Origin: Antitrichia curtipendula
Lineage: Eukaryota; Streptophyta; Bryopsida; Hypnales; Leucodontaceae
NCBI GenBank assembly: GCA_951230915.1
Contig: OX579638.1
Coordinates: 33,270,322 to 33,334,321, forward strand
Direction: 5' to 3'
Length of the DNA stretch: 64,000 nt
How positions within the stretch are numbered: the first letter of the stretch is position 1; each line of letters starts with the position of its first letter. Positions 10,945-22,577 of this stretch are shown piece after piece. Below the pieces are notes generated by a model that was given only the letters and a program-made list of their open reading frames with translations, was not told the DNA's origin and made no database searches. A program made the translations under genes and the position numbers.

Positions 10945-13900
10945 AGTTAGAAAATACAACTTCACGGTATATTAAGCTTATATATGCCACTAATACATAT
11001 TATAAGATAAAAGCTCAATTCTAATATTTCAATACCAAGTTCGAGATCTTTAAATAATAAAATGTGCAAATTCAGTTACCATGTTGCAAATATGCAATGA
11101 CATATATAATTATAGTATATATTGTAGTACGTTAAAGTCTTATTAGCATATCACTAGTGAATATTATAATATTTGGAGACCTTCCACAATCTTGAATGAA
11201 ATAATTCTTGTATCATTTGATGTTATGCAAGCTTCAAACATCCATTTGATTTGTATAAAATTTAGAGCACTTATACCAAGAGAACTTGCCATACTAGGTC
11301 TTAGCACAATTTGAGTGAAAGGAGATCTCACCCTAGATGTGCCTATAGGAACTTTGATGTCAAACTCCTCAAAAGCAAAGCCCTTTGCATCATCTCATAT
11401 GGCCCTTTTGTTTCCGTAGTGCACCTTGATTATGTAGATGAGCTCATCTATATGATCAACCACCTCTATTGTCTGAATGATCTATATAAAAGACCACGTG
11501 CTAACTTGGCAATCAACCTTCTAAATATATGGAAGAAAAATTATATTGATGCATATATGTAGGACAAGGTCAATTGACTTGATATGGCAACAAATCTTGA
11601 TCGCATTGAATATCCTCATCTTTTTGCAATATTAGCCATTTGCTACCAACTACATTAAATAGGGGCATTAAAGGGACCCATATCAATTAATCGACATTAC
11701 ACACTATATAAATATCTATTTTTTTGTACATCAATAGTTATTGAAGTGTACGAGGGTTGTACATCATACTTCAAACATCTTCATTTCCCACAATAAGTCC
11801 CTTTAATTTTTTGGTCCCCCTAATATCTCTATTTAGTGTAGAATAGAAGTCTCATTGAACCAACATTAGTTTCAAACAATACCAATAGAAGTTGAAGAGG
11901 TATTTGAAGCAACCAATGAGACTTTAATCATTTTGTAATTCAAGGATGTTTAATTAAGGGTAGTCTAGTGTCAATAATAGGTGTTTCTATGACCTTAACT
12001 TTGAAAAATTATAGTATATTTATACAAACTCTAAAAATTCTCAAACCAATTGCATTTACTTTTGCTTTCATTTCCTAACACTATGATATTATATTTTCCC
12101 TAAATTGTTTGCGAAATTGCTATTGTGAAAAAAATATCTATATTAGGTGTGTTTTTGGGTTTTAGGGGGCGATACTTTAGACCTTGATGATGTGTTCCAT
12201 TTTTTGCAGAACAGGTGCAAGTGCTATTAGGATATGATGTACCATACAAGGAAATAGGAATCATGAAAGTGGTGGAGCATCAAAATAGGAAGCAAAGAAC
12301 CCAAGAGATTAGAAATAATTGTAAAGAGAACCCCAATTTGTATAAGAATGTCACAAGAAGGCTTAACTAAGAATAGTACAAAAGAAACGCAATACCAAAC
12401 TCCATCAAACCCTAATTTGGGTGCTTCAAAGAATTTTGTCCTATGTTTTTCTCAACCTCCCACTCTAAGTACCTCATTGCACATACTTTGCGATTAACTC
12501 TATTTGCAGGGCCGTGAAAAAAATGCCCTTCACTTGCTTTATCTTGGTTGTATGGCAAGGACAGAAACACTCTGTATTGCCTCATTTTTTTGGCTCTTGC
12601 CTTCCCAAGGTCCACCATTCATGCTAAAGCACATTCAAGCTCCGTCAATGACTAATTATCCTTGCGCTTGGTGGTGTTGAAGTGTTGAAACTGTAGGGAG
12701 AATTTCAACAAAATTTCAATAAAAAACTGCAAACCCCCACGAAAGCCCCATTGCAGCTCATTTTCTAAAGCGAATGCCACGAGGCATGCTCTTAGATCTA
12801 GGATTCAAAGGGTGAATACACTTGTGGAATGCGCATCGTTGTGCACCAATGCTGGAGTGAGTGAGAACACAAATGCGAAGCAATCCAAGTGCGCCCTTCT
12901 TCCACTCTCTACTACATTTGAAAAGCCCACATACAAATCGTTGAATGGACAGATCGTTGCAGGGTTAGGTTTCCTGCAAAAATTTTACCTTGTACTCAAT
13001 AATAACAGTTACAACCTCTCTCCAGAAACCCAAGAAGTTATCTAAGAGGTTCTCTTTCCTGTACAGGTAACTCTAGTGTTGTTGTGCATGTGAGTAGCTT
13101 CGCCTTTGAGAGGAGGGGCGTATAAACATAACTATAAAATAGAAGGAATATTTACATTGAGGAACCTATGCTCTCACAAAAAGCATTCCCAAAACTGCAA
13201 TCCCAAAACCTAGCAGCACAATCCATGCATGGAACCCAGAAATTTGGCACCTACCCCCAACAAGTTGAAGACCTATCAACAACCAGCAGGTCTACCTGGC
13301 AACTTCAAGGGCATGTTTCCATTCGCGTAACAATTGACTGGAGCTGGACATCGAAAAAGGGAATACACTGAACCCTCTCTAATTGCATTGCACTGAGGAA
13401 ACAATGGGTTTCTAAATGCACAACAAAAATTGGACACAACATGAGAGATCCACAAGATGCGCAATGAATGTGCAATTACAAGGTGGAGTGTCAAGTTTGT
13501 GAAGCTCATTCCAGCAGGACAATCTAGAAGAATCAAGCGTTTTTTTGAGAAGGTCTAGAGATCCAAAGCTTACCGGCACTCGCAGAAAACCTTCACGAGG
13601 GTGGTGTAGACAACCCACCACGAACACATAATTCTGCGGAAAAGAATTGGTAGAATACGATGCCGAACCACACTCCAAAACATACCCCCATCGACACGAG
13701 AACAGGCGGGAGAAAAGATTGAGTGCATTTACTCAGCTCGACGACAAATGAGAATTATTCATCTGCAAATTGGAAGCAGTCTCGGGACGTAATTACATTA
13801 TAAGAATTTCTTCCGGGTTCGACACTAGTGTCGCAGAGGAAGAGAATTGGCAGGATGCAATGGCGATGGAGGCAAGTGCCCTCACGCACGAGCATTCCAG

Positions 13901-14104
13901 CATCCACGCGAGAACCAAGAGAAACCAAGAGAAACGAAAAGAGAATATTATACAACGCCGAATGCCCGACGAAGCTCAACAAATTCAATGCCCCCAACAA
14001 ACGAGAGCTATCCCCCTCAAAATTTGGAGAAAATGGTTCGGAACGTAATTACATGAGACGAACAATTTCTGCACAACTGTCTCCGAGAATATAAACACAT
14101 CTCC
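10945..14104. other. Spacer without a supported gene
   Basis: From 10945 to about 12400 the DNA is AT-rich. From about 12400 to 14104, downstream of the thioredoxin gene, it is more balanced. Short frames at 11311-11562, 12412-12618, 12812-13045 and 13755-14094 show no known motif, and several overlap on both strands. The last part may include the 3' untranslated region of the thioredoxin gene, which lies on the minus strand. Confidence 0.4.
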
Positions 14105-14686
14105 TCACGAGGTCAGCGATCGGGCTTTCTCGATAGCACTCACAAGATCGTCAAACTTCGCGCCTCGAATCTCCGCGACCACCTCCCCGTTCTTGAAAAT
14201 CTTGAACGTCGGGACCGACTTCACAACGAGCTCCTTAGCCAGGGGCTTATTCTCCTGGTTGCAATCCAGCTTCGCGAACGCCACATCGTCAGCGTAGGTC
14301 TCCGAAAGCTTTATCAACTTGGGCGACATGAGCTTGCACGGGCCACACCACTGCGTGTACATATCCAGCACCACCACTTTCTCCCCCGCCTCTTCCACAA
14401 ACGGCCAGAACGTGTCCTTGTCCACCTCCGTCACGCCGCCCGCAGTCGCGACGTCCACACTACTCCCCGACGTCGCTTCCGCGGAGCGTCTGCGCACCAC
14501 CTCCCGAGCTCCTCGCTCCATCATCCGCCATGGCCGATTCAACTCCTGCTGCCCCTTCCCTCCCGAAGTGATGCACAATCGATCGGAGAACGCAACCCCA
14601 CGAACACCATTCTTGGGCGTGACGCAACAGCGAGAGAGGGCGACGCATCCCGTGGTTGTGGGCAATTGCAGCAAAGCCATGGCCAT
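14105..14686 (-). CDS. Plastid thioredoxin f-type
   Basis: A single-exon gene for a 193-residue protein. An N-terminal stretch of about 80 residues, rich in Ser, Arg and Ala and poor in acidic residues early on, fits a chloroplast transit peptide. The thioredoxin fold follows (about 85-193). The redox centre WCGPCK lies at 113-118 with reactive cysteines 114 and 117, and the cis-proline is in VPTF at 158-161. Residue C142 in LDCNQ matches the third cysteine known in f-type thioredoxins, and KPLAKEL and GAKFDDL are also f-type. Family knowledge: thioredoxin f takes electrons from ferredoxin-thioredoxin reductase and activates Calvin-cycle enzymes such as fructose bisphosphatase in the stroma. 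The start at 14686 is the first ATG after an in-frame stop at 14702-14704; a second ATG lies two codons later. Its upstream region contains the palindromic repeats at 15101-16060. Confidence 0.95.
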   Translation of the reverse strand: MAMALLQLPTTTGCVALSRCCVTPKNGVRGVAFSDRLCITSGGKGQQELNRPWRMMERGAREVVRRRSAEATSGSSVDVATAGGVTEVDKDTFWPFVEEAGEKVVVLDMYTQWCGPCKLMSPKLIKLSETYADDVAFAKLDCNQENKPLAKELVVKSVPTFKIFKNGEVVAEIRGAKFDDLVSAIEKARSLTS

Positions 14687-14759
14687 GGCGTCGGCGGAGC
14701 TTCAATTCCAAGAGGGAAAATTCACAACAAGTGGGAGAAAAGCTCGATCACGGAAGACA

Positions 14760-15100
14760 AAAGAATGATGAATGGGGAGAGATAGAGTGCAACTCAGAAT
14801 CGAGCTCGAGACGTAGGGCTTCGAGGATCGGTACAATGAGGTTCCGATCCGGAATCGGGGGACACACCAGGAGGGTTGCCTGAGAGAGTGGTCGCGAGAA
14901 GTGATTGCAGTGACGAATGTGATGCACCTGGCGGCACTGGTGGTGGATACCGGCGCTTGCGGCATGGATTCTGATTATTCGCTTTTACTTTTGCTTTTTG
15001 CTTTTGGGAAGATTTTTATTTTTCTCAGCTACAGTGGAGACCAAAAGCCAAGATTGTTTCCTGCTTTGTAATCCCATCGCAATTAGTGGTAGTCACAGCT
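14760..15100 (-). other. Probable 5' untranslated and promoter region of the thioredoxin gene
   Basis: This lies just upstream of the start codon of the minus-strand thioredoxin gene. It is GC-richer than distant spacer up to about 14960 and then turns T-rich. Open frames crossing it lack known motifs. No promoter element could be fixed by eye. Confidence 0.35.
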
Positions 15101-15744
15101 TGTTCACCGCGATGGTGAACAATGAACATTGAAGTGGTGGCGGCGTAGGGTTGGCTTGCTTTCGACGGAATATTCATAGTAGAACATTGATTGTTCACTC
15201 CCAACATCCACCTCCGGAGGTGGATGTTGGGAGTGAACAATCAATGTTCCGCTAAGATTATTCCTTTGTTTTCTTAACTTTCAATTACATCCGTCCATCT
15301 CGCCATTATCCATCCTCCATTGTTCATTCTCAACATTTGAACAAAAAGGGTGGTCACGGCTTGTTCAATATTCGTCACTTCTCATTGGCCCCTCAAAGCA
15401 CTTTCCATTGTTCATTGTTCATTGTTCACCATCACGGTGAACAATGAACATTGAAGTGGTGGCGGCATAGGGTTGGCTTGCTTTCGACGGAATATTCATA
15501 GCGGAACATTGATTGTTCACTCCCAACATTCACCTCCGGAGGTGGATGTTGAGAGTGAACAATCAATGTTCCGCTAAGATTATTCCTTTATTCTCTTAAC
15601 TTTCAATTACATCCGTCCATCTTGCCATTATCCATCTTCCATTGTTCATTCTCAACATTTGAACAAAAAGGGTGGTCATGGCTTGTTCAATATTCGTCAC
15701 TTCTCATTGGCCCCACAAAGCACTTTCCATTGTTCATTGTTCAA
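15101..15744. repeat. Two 322-bp tandem repeats, each with a palindrome core
   Basis: The unit 15101-15422 is repeated at 15423-15744 with few changes. Each starts with TGTTCACC and a nearby reverse complement, and carries a long palindrome at its centre. In the first unit, 15182-15215 is the exact reverse complement of 15216-15249, with no loop, centred on CCTCCGGAGG. In the second the palindrome centre is 15537/15538 and has two mismatches. The word TTGTTCA and its complement TGAACAA recur many times. The block lies between the 5' side of the thioredoxin gene and the 3' side of HISN3. Confidence 0.85.
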
Positions 15745-16130
15745 AGTTCACACACCACTTGAACATGCCGTGACTACCGCTAGTTGAGTGAACAATGGAT
15801 ATTGAGAAGTTTGTGAGGGTTTCGAGGAGCCAATGGGAAGCCACAGTAGGCGAACAAGGTGTGACATTCCAAAAGATGTGTTGACAATGGACAATGAACA
15901 ATGGGTGAAAAAAGTGTGACATGGCGCCAATGAGCCAATGAATGGTTGAATCATGGAGCACAAAGGAATATACTTAGTTTGCTAATGAATATTCATGCCC
16001 AAAATTCACCTCCAGAGGAGAATATTGGGCATGAACATTCAATAGCACGCTAAAAATATTCCATTGGGGAGCAACAAACCCAAAGCAACCACACCCCTAA
16101 TATTCATTGTTCACGCTGTATGTGAACAAG
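15745..16130. repeat. Degenerate third copy of the palindromic repeat
   Basis: Similar words continue beyond the two full units: TTGTTCA and TGAACAATGG runs. A further palindrome at about 15985-16055 is centred on CACCTCCAGAGGAG and flanked by ATATTCATGCCCAA and TTGGGCATGAA. This looks like an older, shortened unit of the same family. Confidence 0.55.
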
Positions 16131-16809
16131 CCATGACTACCACCATTGGTTACTTTTGACAGATGAGAGTTTCCTGAACACCTTTTCAGCAGTTGTTATC
16201 ATGTAAAATTGAAGAAAGGAAATGAAAAAAAGTCACCAATCTGCTCTAATTATTGTTGAAAAAGCATTGTTAATTATCTTTGATTCATGCATGTGTAAAA
16301 ATTTAGGATCTTGTACCTCAGTGAATGATGTCCAAGACAAAAAGCAAGATAATAATTCCTTACAAACCCACCTTGCTGAATTTTTTCACCTAAGGGTACA
16401 CATCTGTACTTGCAATTTGAGGCAATGGATTGCAGATCTTCAGGGCAATGGAGTAACTAAGTGCATTGTTTAACCTTGGTGAGGCCCTTGTAAAGGACCA
16501 CTATAGTGAACAAAATTGTCTTAAGAAAAGGGACGCTTTACACCTGGAGATCAGGCTGATTTGTTGTGTGAGAGGCCTGAAATCCTCACTTGTGATTGGA
16601 CAAAAGGCAATTGGCCTCAAGGGGACTTTCTGTTGAGCAAAGGAAACAACACTAATTTATCCTCAGGTGATTTATTCTAATACTATGTGTGACACTAATT
16701 TATCAAAGGCACACAATCTTAAATTAGTTTAGGACAAATTGTACTACTTTCCACAAACTTCAAATTCTGAAGTGACACTAAATTTGCATTCTCCCTAAAA
16801 GGGATAAAA
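16131..16809. other. 3' flank of HISN3
   Basis: Only a short unsupported open frame is present (16222-16473). On the minus strand an AATAAA hexamer falls at 16671-16676, about 135 bases beyond the HISN3 stop, and is a candidate polyadenylation signal for that gene. Confidence 0.45.
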
Positions 16810-19800
16810 TCAGTGCAATTGTTGCTTATGCCAAGCGACAACTTCAGTGTACGGAAGGTCCCCACCAAAGACATCGAGAGCACTTCCAACTGTGACATCC
16901 ACAACTCCCTTCCCTGCAACCTTAATACGTTCGAGATCTGCTAATGTGTTCACACCTCCTGCATATGTGACTGGAATCTGTGGCATACCAAAATGACGAG
17001 TCAGTTCAGAAAGCTGAAAAGTCAACAAATATGGAGGTGGAAGTAACAAATGAGATTATTTTTAACACGTTAGCAATTGAAAATCATGAATTTAAAAAAT
17101 GATAGTCTTCTGAATATGTATGAAAATGTTACGTGAAAGTTCAAAAACATGGTGTACTCTAAATCATGTATGCAAGATGTACAATACATTTTGGACTTCC
17201 AATATTTACATATTTTCAAGATTCAAGATTGGTTTAGGGTACAATGCTTCTACCTTGGATGCAATCATGAACAGTTTCTAATTGTTAATAGTATACCCCT
17301 GGTAAGTACAATTTTTTTTTTTTTACACCCGCATCCATTTCTATCCATTCTTTCATTTACTATGTTCAATTTCATTATATTATCGTAAGTCAACGTCAAT
17401 ATTATAAATAACTAAGCATAGTTTTTACACAAAAATTCAAACACAAAAATTCAAATTTAATTTAGCTCTTTGTGAACTCTAAAACCCCGAAAGTACGATT
17501 TTTCTCAAAATTAAAATTAAAAAATGACACATTGTATAGTTCGAATTTCGAAATTGAACTTATTTTGACAAGGAAGTGTTGAAACTAAGGTACAAAATAC
17601 CCTGATAATGGCTAGCGTAATTTTAATCCATACAACTAACACTCCAGCAGTACAAACTGTTCAACTAATAACACTATATATCTCCTTTGTTATAATTTAT
17701 ACAATAGTAACCACTATGAAGGCTCGACTGAAAGCTGTAATGTTCAGATGCTCTAATAAATAGTGGTACTCTCTCAAGTGAATGCATCCACGTATACTAT
17801 TAATCTCAAGAAACGGTCCTGAACCAGACAAAAGCACCGAATCCTCTAGGGTACAACTGTTTTAAGCCCCAAGTACGTGCTTTGCAGAGACATAAGATTT
17901 CTTACCGGTGAATGTCTTCCAAGAATATTAACAAGTTCATCATCAATACCAAGCCTGGAAAATCCACTTCACGCAGTCAGCTCGTTAAGAATTCAAGATC
18001 GAAGAACAGACGAATTATTTTGCAACATCCAAACGTCTCAATGTGCAATCAAGCAACCGTAAAGAGAAACAAGAAGAAGAGTGTTCGAAGAAATTAACCT
18101 TTTCCCTTCCACATCAACACCGTGCACTAAAAATTCATCTGCAGAGGCAGACAGCATAGCTAAGGTGGCCTCATTTACAACAAGATCGCTGAAGCGCTGC
18201 CAGCGGTCTGTAACAACCAAATACTGACCGTCCTGTTCACATGAGACCCACCTCGTGTTTACAATTCATAATGAGGAGAAAGAAAGCACTTCGACTGAAC
18301 TGAAACCTAATAAGATCAACACACAATTAGCATACAACTTGAATGGAAGGACAAAAGTGGAGATGGATTAATTAGACAGGTAAAGGAGGCATGTGAGCCA
18401 GAAATACCTTCTTTCGACAGCTGAGATCTAACACCAATCTACCTTTCCCCGTCAACTTCACTAATTGTTTCAGCCTTTCCTCATCCATTTTACCGTCCCT
18501 GAAAACAAACTGCACGAGAACAGCAAATATTCTTTCAGCACCTACTGCAAAAAAAACATCCAAATCACCAAAAACGTCGAAGCCACTGTCAAAATACGAA
18601 GAAATGAACTGGAAAATGCTGTTCAAGTATTTCATTTGCGCTTCCTGGCCAGAAGGAGAATGCAGCTGCTGGCTTTAGCACCTGAACCAGGATGCCACAG
18701 CGATGCAAAAAATATAACAAGGATAGGATTACATACGGATGTGACAATAACATGACTTGCTCCAGCATCCAAATATCCACTGGCATTATCGAGATTGACA
18801 CCACCACCTACTTGCAAACCGCCTGCAACTCACTCAGCGTCAGAAACAGTAGCCATGAAGTATACCATAATGCAGGTGTGACATAGTCCTACATCCAAAT
18901 GAAGCATCAATTGGCCTTATAACAGTTTGAAAGACACTCTTACCACCCATCAGTGCCATTCTATGAAATGTCCAAAGGGGAGCCTACAAGGTCGACTTAC
19001 CAGGATATGCTCTTAGAGCTTCCAAAGCTGCGGCATGGCTAGCTGGGTCAGCACCGAGCATTATAATGTGCCCACCAAGTAGGCCGTCCTTCTTATACAT
19101 TTCAGCGAACTCTCCCGCGGATATTTGAGACTCGAAATTCGTGACCAGAGAAACAGCAGTCTCCGAATTCTTATCATCCGGCAAGTCCCGCAATGTGGAA
19201 CCCACTATTTGCTTGACCTTACCCTACATCAACAAATGCCGCAACATCAATCTCCAACACCATTGTTTCTCTTAAATTGATTGAGAAAAAGTATTCACGG
19301 CAGAAGAGGTGATCAAGAATTTACTGAAGAACAAGAACCACCTCAACAGAATAGCAGATAATAAACTGTAGCTGCAAGACTTCCTGATAAAATGGCAAAC
19401 CTTGTGAATGTCGATACACGGTCGAAATTTAACAGCTCGCTTGCTCTCTTGGACCACAATTGGTTCCGTGTTAACTGCACCTGCAATCCGTCCATCGCTT
19501 GACCGAATCAATCTCATTGCTCCACAAAGTACTCTCCTCAACAAATAAAAAGGATCGAAGGTTTTCATAATTCAGAAGGAAGAGTTCACTCGCAATAAAC
19601 CTCTGAATCTTCCGTCAAACCAGAGAATTTGCAACAAAAAACGAAAACCCTAAAATACCAAATTACACTCAAAATGTGACAAGTGACCTTCAAAAATTCA
19701 AGGATTTTAATCTCCCCGACCTCTCACAGTGAGTGGAACTGCGGATCTTAACGACTGAGAAGCTCCCGTGTGCGTAAAAGTGCATTGGCAATGGAGTCCG

Positions 19801-19853
19801 GTCGTGACGACAGGCACGGCAGCCTGCAAGGCTCCGCCATAGAAATCCCGCAT
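16810..19853 (-). CDS. HISN3: HisA: phosphoribosyl-formimino-AICAR-phosphate isomerase, plastid
   Basis: Eight exons join in frame to a 341-residue protein: 19853-19721, 19531-19401, 19223-19001, 18822-18737, 18509-18408, 18232-18099, 17954-17906 and 16977-16810. All introns are GT-AG. It is the fourth-step enzyme of histidine synthesis, an Amadori isomerase with a TIM-barrel fold, expected in the plastid. The first 70 or so residues form a likely transit peptide. FRPCIDIHK at 80-88 holds the catalytic aspartate D85. Also visible are [28 protein letters not shown] (259-269), TYAGGV (290-295, phosphate loop) and VGSALD (316-321), all typical of the eukaryotic HisA branch. The start at 19853 is the first in-frame ATG; a TTG-led extension upstream was not used. 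The last intron (928 bp) has a second in-frame acceptor that would add 12 residues. Exon borders were placed by reading frame and known family order, without transcript data. Confidence 0.93.
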
Positions 19854-21026
19854 GATGCTTAATTCCTCGACCGATTGCGCAATCTCCTTCGTCGCCAATA
19901 CTTCAACCCGGTGCTCTTGTGCGCCCTGTAATTTTGCTCATCACCGAATCTCTGCTATTCTACATCATTACCTCCATTCCCAGAACTCCAACCATAAAAC
20001 CTGCAAATTTGTCCTCTACAAACTCCAAAAAAATTCCGAGGACTTCAAAAATCTTTGCGACTTTGAAGTTCAATACTCGACCTACCTTACTTTCTGTCTT
20101 CACAAGGCATAATCCCTGATAATAGGTGACTAAAAGGGGTAGGACTTGCAAGAGATTGAACACTCAAAGCTCCTCCTGAAACCCTAAACCCTGCTGCATG
20201 AGGACGACGATCCTGACGGCGCCTAACAACCAGCGTTCAGAACGGGCTAAATTGCGCTCCTTCGCTACTGAAAAATTTCCACCGCTAAATGTACATTGAA
20301 GAAATTCCTCGGAAAATCTAGATCTGAGCAGTTTTCCCCACTTGACGAATAGAAGGTCGCAAAAGTTTCTGTTTGGCCATTTACGTGGTAGCATTCATCC
20401 ACTATGGATGAAATCAGTCCTTCGCCATGTCGTTTGCAATGCCGCATCAGAAAAGTTGTGCCAGACTGTTTTGGTGCCATTTTGATTCCGGATGGCCACA
20501 TTTTTTACAACAAAAGTCATTTCAGAGTCATTTTATTCAATCACTTTGATACTAAGTTGGCATAGAGGTTGGCACCAAATTATCTTGATGGCATTTCAAT
20601 GCACCCTCATAGCACCATATTCACATGCCTTGAAGTTCCTGATGTGTGCCATGAGTGCACCATTGTCGTAATGACAAACTTGAAACCTTCATCATGGAGG
20701 TTTCAAGTTTGTCATTACGACAATGGAAATGTCTCGGTGGAGGCTATGAATTTTAGTGCTTTCAATCAAATCATGATTCTTATTTGTCATTTGAAAAACT
20801 TATTCTTTTGTTGCGTTACCGTGGCATCTTTTGATTTTCTCCATTTGTGAGCAATTGAATCACTTCCTACTTCCTTGCTATTGTGAGCTCTATGAAATTT
20901 GTTTGTCTCTTGCATTCACTGCAATTTGGAAGTGGGGTCTACGATTCAATGAGGGATTGCAATTCAATGAGGAACTGTGAGCGGTGAATGTTGGACATGT
21001 TCATTGTAATTCTAAGCCATGCTTAC
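19854..21026. other. Upstream flank of HISN3
   Basis: The region contains the presumed HISN3 promoter on the minus strand (about 19854-20500) and then spacer up to the Copia LTR. Short open frames on both strands show no motif. A perfect short hairpin lies at 20660-20726 (listed separately). Confidence 0.4.
20660..20726. repeat. 29-bp perfect inverted repeat with 9-nt loop
   Basis: Bases 20660-20688 (starting CCATTGTCGTAATG) are the exact reverse complement of 20698-20726, with the loop TCATCATGG. The flanks do not extend the pairing. A transcript would form a small stem-loop; alternatively it is a remnant of a local inverted duplication. Confidence 0.8.
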
Positions 21027-21200
21027 TGTTTTAACATATATACAAATAGATCATATGTATTGTGCTATAATTTTGTTACTGTTTAACGTGTCAACCTTTT
21101 GTAGATCTAGGATTTCACCTCCTAGTTTCTACAACCTTGTACTTATACTAGTGTTCTGGCACTTAGTTCTCTTTCTAAACAAGCTTATATGATTTTTTCA
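21027..21200 (+). repeat. 5' LTR of Copia 1
   Basis: A 174-bp LTR starting TG and ending CA. It aligns with the 3' LTR at 38149-38330 over its length with many substitutions, indicating an old insertion. Directly after it, TGGTACCAAAGC (21201-21212) resembles the tRNA-Met primer binding site TGGTATCAGAGC with some changes. Confidence 0.75.
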
Positions 21201-21285
21201 TGGTACCAAAGCTTTAGCTTTTGAATCCTCATATCTGTAAGCATTTGGACCATCCTTAACAGGTTAGTTCAAATATTGTATTGAA

Positions 21286-21950
21286 ATGGAAGATGAAGAA
21301 GCGTCTACTACTCTTCAATTTTCACCACATGAAAGGAGAAACTCTTTGGACACACTACGGATCACTATCACTCAGGTAGATAGAGCGGCCCTAAGGGCAG
21401 TAGCTATGACTATACCTAAAGGAGTAGAAATTTCTATTTCCGATAGTAGTAGATTAGAAGGACCGGCCAACTATCAAGTATGGTAATTCTTTATGTCAAA
21501 TATTATGTTGTGATACATGTTGCTTTACTACTCCTACAACACCAGCTTATGCTATCATTGACAAAGAGATTGACGGACGTGCTATAACATTGTAGGTTAT
21601 CATTGAGTCTATGAAGGAGTCTCTTGTTACCACTATAGGGCGATTTCAAGATCCTTACTTATGTTGGCAGCATTTGCAGAACAAATACGCACCAAGGACA
21701 TGATCTCGGCAGTTGATGTTACTACGGAAGTTGGTTACCTCCAAAAAAAGACAAAACGACCACTATGAAGGGCTATCTTAAGACTATAAAAGAGATTATT
21801 GATCAACTTGACGTGATGGAGATTAATATTCCGGAAGATCTCATTGTTCTATTGATACTTTACTCTTTGTCCAAAGATTGTCAATTTTTCATTCGAGCAC
21901 AAATTGGTAAAGATATTCTACCTTCATTTGATGAACTCGAATCCAAGTTG
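21286..21950 (+). pseudogene. Copia 1 gag, 5' part
   Basis: The frame opens at ATG 21286 and shows the Copia gag N-terminal pattern, ending in GPANYQVW followed by an in-frame stop at 21484-21486. After decayed sequence, the frame resumes at 21765-21950 with a segment of the UBN2/gag type (LKTIKEIIDQL, IPEDLIVLLILYSL, FDELESKLL). At 21951 it is broken by the piggyBac insertion and continues at 31644. Several stops and shifts make it non-functional. Confidence 0.75.
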
Positions 21951-22577
21951 TTAACCCCTGAGCGCCCCAGCGCCTCAAATTGGGGCGCTCAGAATTTAAT
22001 TTGGGCCATTTCCCGTCTGGATCGTGGTTGTACTGCCTGGAGTAGAGTACGGTAGGGTAGGATACACTTGAGAGAAGAAGCGGAGTGGTTGTTTGGAAAA
22101 TGAGTGCATCACACGCGAGCTGGGGACCAAGCATTCACTGCAATGTACAAGGAAAAAAGGTACTTCGAGGAATTTGGGTTGCCAGACTGACCGGGACCAC
22201 CGGCAGCGGCCAGTTTTGGATCCATTGCGACCATTTTGCTGCATTGCTGAGGGGGACTACCCTCCCGCGAAATCATTCCCTCTTCTGCTGACTGTGTGTG
22301 AGCGGCGGGTTTTACTGTTAGTGATGAGTGTAGGTGGAGGTGTTGCCGTGCTTGGCTTCACTCTACGGTAGGAGGAGATCATGAGAGAGACTGAGGGGAG
22401 AGCACAATGTGTTGTATTCCTTGGAGTGGAATGGAAATGGAGGGCTGTAGGGACTAATCTGCAGCCGCCTTTGGAACGGATTTGACTTGCAAGCTTGGCA
22501 ACTTGCGTGTGTACCGTAGGCTTCATCATTGCTTGGACTGCGCAAGAGATTTCGGGGGGTGGATGCAGTTTTAAAAC

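Noticed and set aside
13755..14094. Overlapping open frames on both strands downstream of the thioredoxin gene
   Set aside because: Three plus-strand frames and one minus-strand frame overlap the same bases, which indicates balanced composition rather than coding. None has a known domain.
14319..14965. Open frames of 75-149 codons over and beside the thioredoxin gene
   Set aside because: They are antisense or shifted frames of a GC-rich transit-peptide region and show no conserved pattern.
19854..19898. N-terminal extension of HISN3 to 19898
   Set aside because: The longer frame begins at TTG. ATG 19853 is the first usable start and leaves a transit peptide of normal length.
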